This document shows positions 5,875 to 7,044 of a DNA stretch of 7,044 nt, piece after piece. Both the position numbers and the translations under genes were made by a program. Origin of the DNA: Patescibacteria group bacterium (GTDB taxonomy: Bacteria; Patescibacteriota; Minisyncoccia; Minisyncoccales; JASEJS01); assembly GCA_030016765.1 (NCBI GenBank), contig JASEJS010000038.1, positions 1 through 7,044 on the forward strand. The letters are read 5' to 3'. The notes under the pieces are model-generated. The model saw only the letters and a program-made list of their open reading frames with translations. It was not told the origin of the DNA and searched no databases. Each line of letters begins with the position of its first letter. Position 1 is the stretch's first letter.

Positions 5875-5899
5875 TTACTCGACGTCGGGTTTCGAATAA
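5875..5899. repeat. Right inverted repeat of the transposase unit
   Basis: The reverse complement of 5877-5898 matches 5096-5117 at 20 of 22 positions. The repeat forms its own hairpin: TTACTCGA (5875-5882) pairs with TCGAATAA (5892-5899) with one mismatch around a 9-nt loop. It begins 8 nt after the transposase stop, closing the element. Confidence 0.65.
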
Positions 5900-5921
5900 T
5901 TTTCGGGGAAATGAGCGCGTG

Positions 5922-5950
5922 TTGTTTTTTATTTTAAGAATTTATAAAAT
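5922..5950 (+). promoter_or_regulatory. Probable promoter for the 5959 gene pair
   Basis: TTGTTT (5922-5927) and TAAAAT (5945-5950) are 17 bp apart; the -10 matches consensus at five of six positions, the -35 at four. An overlapping TATAAA (5943-5948) would give only a 15-bp spacer. The -10 ends 8 nt before ATG 5959, so the transcript would have little or no leader. Confidence 0.5.
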
Positions 5951-5958
5951 AGAAAAAT

Positions 5959-6528
5959 ATGAGCAAAAAAATTGTTATTCCCCTAATTGTTATTTTATTT
6001 TTTGTTATTGGAGGGATTTTTTATTGGCAGGATCAAAAAGAAATAAGGGAATTAAATAAAAATCTGCCTGAAGGGGTGAGAGTGGCAAAAAGTTTATTTG
6101 GAGATGAATATAGAGTGGTGAATAAAATAGATGGCTATGAGTTTAAGGTGCCAAAGGAGTGGGAAGAATTTGGAAAAATTCAAGAGGCAGAATATAACGA
6201 GTGGAAAGAAAATAAATTAATTACCCGTGAAGGAGAACTCGGATTAAAAGGTGCGGGAGGATTATTAGCAATTTCTACTTCAAAACTTAAAGACAACAAT
6301 GTTAATCTAAATTCTTTTGTAGAAAATTGGTGTCAAATTTATGTACCTTCTTCTACACGAGAAATATTAAATGAGAGAATATCTAATTTTGAAGTAATCA
6401 AGGTTCAAGATAAAAAACATTTGGCAGATCTTAAATTCTTTTTCTTTAAATCAAATTCAAAAATCTATAGAATTAGCCTTATAAAGGATGAATTTATTCA
6501 AGAAATTATTCTAAATGGAAAATGGTAA
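5959..6528 (+). CDS. N-terminally anchored extracytoplasmic protein, function unknown
   Basis: 189 residues. Lys3-Lys4 precede a hydrophobic helix (about 5-22, IVIPLIVILFFVIGGIFYW) with no lipobox cysteine or evident signal-peptidase site, so it is probably a membrane anchor with the rest outside. The outer part contains KNLPEGVRVAKSLFGDEYRV (34-53) and then NKIDGYEFKVPKEWEEF (55-71), a strand-turn that resembles the opening of PsbP-like folds (hydrophobic-x-hydrophobic-P-x-x-W). That resemblance is weak and I do not assign the fold. A single cysteine (Cys125) argues against structural disulfides. No Shine-Dalgarno precedes ATG 5959. Its last codons overlap the next gene, so the two are probably expressed and act together at the cell surface. 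Confidence 0.7.
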   Translation: MSKKIVIPLIVILFFVIGGIFYWQDQKEIRELNKNLPEGVRVAKSLFGDEYRVVNKIDGYEFKVPKEWEEFGKIQEAEYNEWKENKLITREGELGLKGAGGLLAISTSKLKDNNVNLNSFVENWCQIYVPSSTREILNERISNFEVIKVQDKKHLADLKFFFFKSNSKIYRISLIKDEFIQEIILNGKW

Positions 6529-7044
6529 TTTTGAAATGAGGGAATTTTCTAAAAAGAAAATTAATTTTATTTCTCGAAAAAATAAATTAATAGCAATTGC
6601 TTTAATAGTAATTGCTATTTTATTTTTGGCTAATGTTTCTTTATCTAAATTTGAACTTAATAAATTTGAGTTAGAAATGATCAAATCAAAATTGAATATT
6701 CCAACAATCCCTGAACTTTCTCAACTCGGAGACAAAGAATTAATTGAGCTTCTTAGTAAAGAAATTGACCCTGAAAATTTACCTGGTCTAACCTACGGAG
6801 CTTATTCTTTGTTAGTTTTTCAGGAAATTGATTTTATTGATTGGATTGTCAGTCAAGATTATAAAAAAGAATTTAGCCAATATTTTGAAGATATTATTGA
6901 TGAGCGTACTCGCTTAGATTTATATTGGAAAAATTTGGGCAAAGACATCTCAACAATTTTAGAGAGAGCTCCTTCTGGCCCAATTTCGGCTTTATCTTTA
7001 AATGCTTTTTCGATAACTAATAAAGTTTTGGGAATTGGAGAAGT
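6515..7044 (+). CDS. Membrane-anchored protein of unknown function (partial, runs off the window)
   Basis: The frame is open from ATG 6515 to the window end (176 residues, incomplete). It overlaps the previous gene by 14 nt in another frame; ATG 6536 (residue 8) is an alternative start without overlap, and neither has a good ribosome binding site. A basic stretch (FSKKKINFISRKNK, 11-24) precedes one membrane helix (about 25-43, LIAIALIVIAILFLANVSL), so the remainder faces outward. The following part is acidic and mostly helical: SQLGDKELIELLSKEIDPEN (69-88), then LTYGAYSLLVFQEIDFIDWI (92-111) and a charged helix around YFEDIIDERTRLDLYW (123-138). I recognise no domain. Codon use matches the preceding gene. 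Confidence 0.7.
   Translation, partial: MENGNFEMREFSKKKINFISRKNKLIAIALIVIAILFLANVSLSKFELNKFELEMIKSKLNIPTIPELSQLGDKELIELLSKEIDPENLPGLTYGAYSLLVFQEIDFIDWIVSQDYKKEFSQYFEDIIDERTRLDLYWKNLGKDISTILERAPSGPISALSLNAFSITNKVLGIGE

Larger units (their letters stand above)
5033..5899 (+). mobile_element. RAYT-like transposase unit with flanking palindromes and repeats
   Basis: The unit comprises the REP-like palindrome and its direct repeat (from 5033), the left repeat cluster (5081-5134), the transposase gene and the right inverted repeat (5875-5899). Inverted 22-nt repeats immediately flank the gene (5096-5117 and 5877-5898, 20 of 22 matching). REP-associated tyrosine transposases are characteristically single-copy genes flanked by palindromes they act on. 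The true outer ends cannot be fixed from one copy; the limits given are the outermost repeats seen. Confidence 0.6.

Noticed and set aside
6589..6619. A 10-bp inverted repeat (AATAGCAATT / AATTGCTATT) in the last gene.
   Set aside because: It falls in codons for a repetitive Ile/Ala/Val membrane helix, so symmetry by low complexity explains it.
1..7044. CRISPR array, tRNA or rRNA genes.
   Set aside because: No regularly spaced direct repeats, tRNA cloverleaf or rRNA-like sequence was noticed; the repeats present are clustered around the transposase gene.

Overview
This AT-rich 7 kb window most likely comes from a Candidate Phyla Radiation (Patescibacteria, probably Parcubacteria-like) genome. 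The reasons are short single-anchor membrane proteins without recognised function, an IS200-like/RAYT transposase surrounded by palindromes, a DUF4258/DUF2283 gene pair, A/T-rich codon choice (AGA for Arg, AAA for Lys, TTA for Leu) and almost no Shine-Dalgarno sequences. The lineage is inferred from gene content; there is no rRNA or other marker gene here. The standard bacterial code fits: glycines are written with GGN, no in-frame TGA interrupts any gene, and one gene ends in TGA. All supportable genes are on the + strand.

Left part (1-880): a gene tail from upstream ends near 73 and is closed by a rho-independent terminator (90-119). A good sigma-70-type promoter (220-248) follows. It drives what was a DUF4258 gene, now a pseudogene: the reading frame runs to about 454, is interrupted by about 120 bp holding two unrelated palindromes, and resumes in another frame at 574-657. 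The intact partner, a DUF2283 protein (666-878), follows at once.

Centre (881-4337): a large Hsp100 gene, annotated clpB because it has the full-length ClpB middle domain, although its second ATPase domain carries an LGF tripeptide in a ClpC-like extended loop. The ClpP-binding loop of ClpA/ClpC lies at this place. It is followed 43 bp later by a membrane-anchored HtrA/DegP-like protein that keeps the serine but appears to have lost the catalytic His and Asp. The pair suggests a protein quality-control operon with a non-proteolytic envelope partner.

Right part (4338-7044): a 38-nt near-perfect palindrome with terminator character separates this operon from a single-pass membrane protein with a small extracytoplasmic domain (4453-5007). 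Next comes a self-contained mobile unit: a REP-like 24-nt perfect palindrome preceded by GTAG, direct and inverted 22-nt repeats, and a RAYT-like Y1/HUH transposase (5138-5866). After its right repeat, another promoter leads to two overlapping genes for N-terminally anchored extracytoplasmic proteins of unknown function; the second runs off the window.

Two themes recur. First, palindromic, possibly transposase-mobilised DNA occurs in three intergenic or genic positions and has broken one gene. Second, at three transcription units the proposed -10 hexamer ends exactly 8 nt before the likely first codon, which points to leaderless or near-leaderless transcripts.
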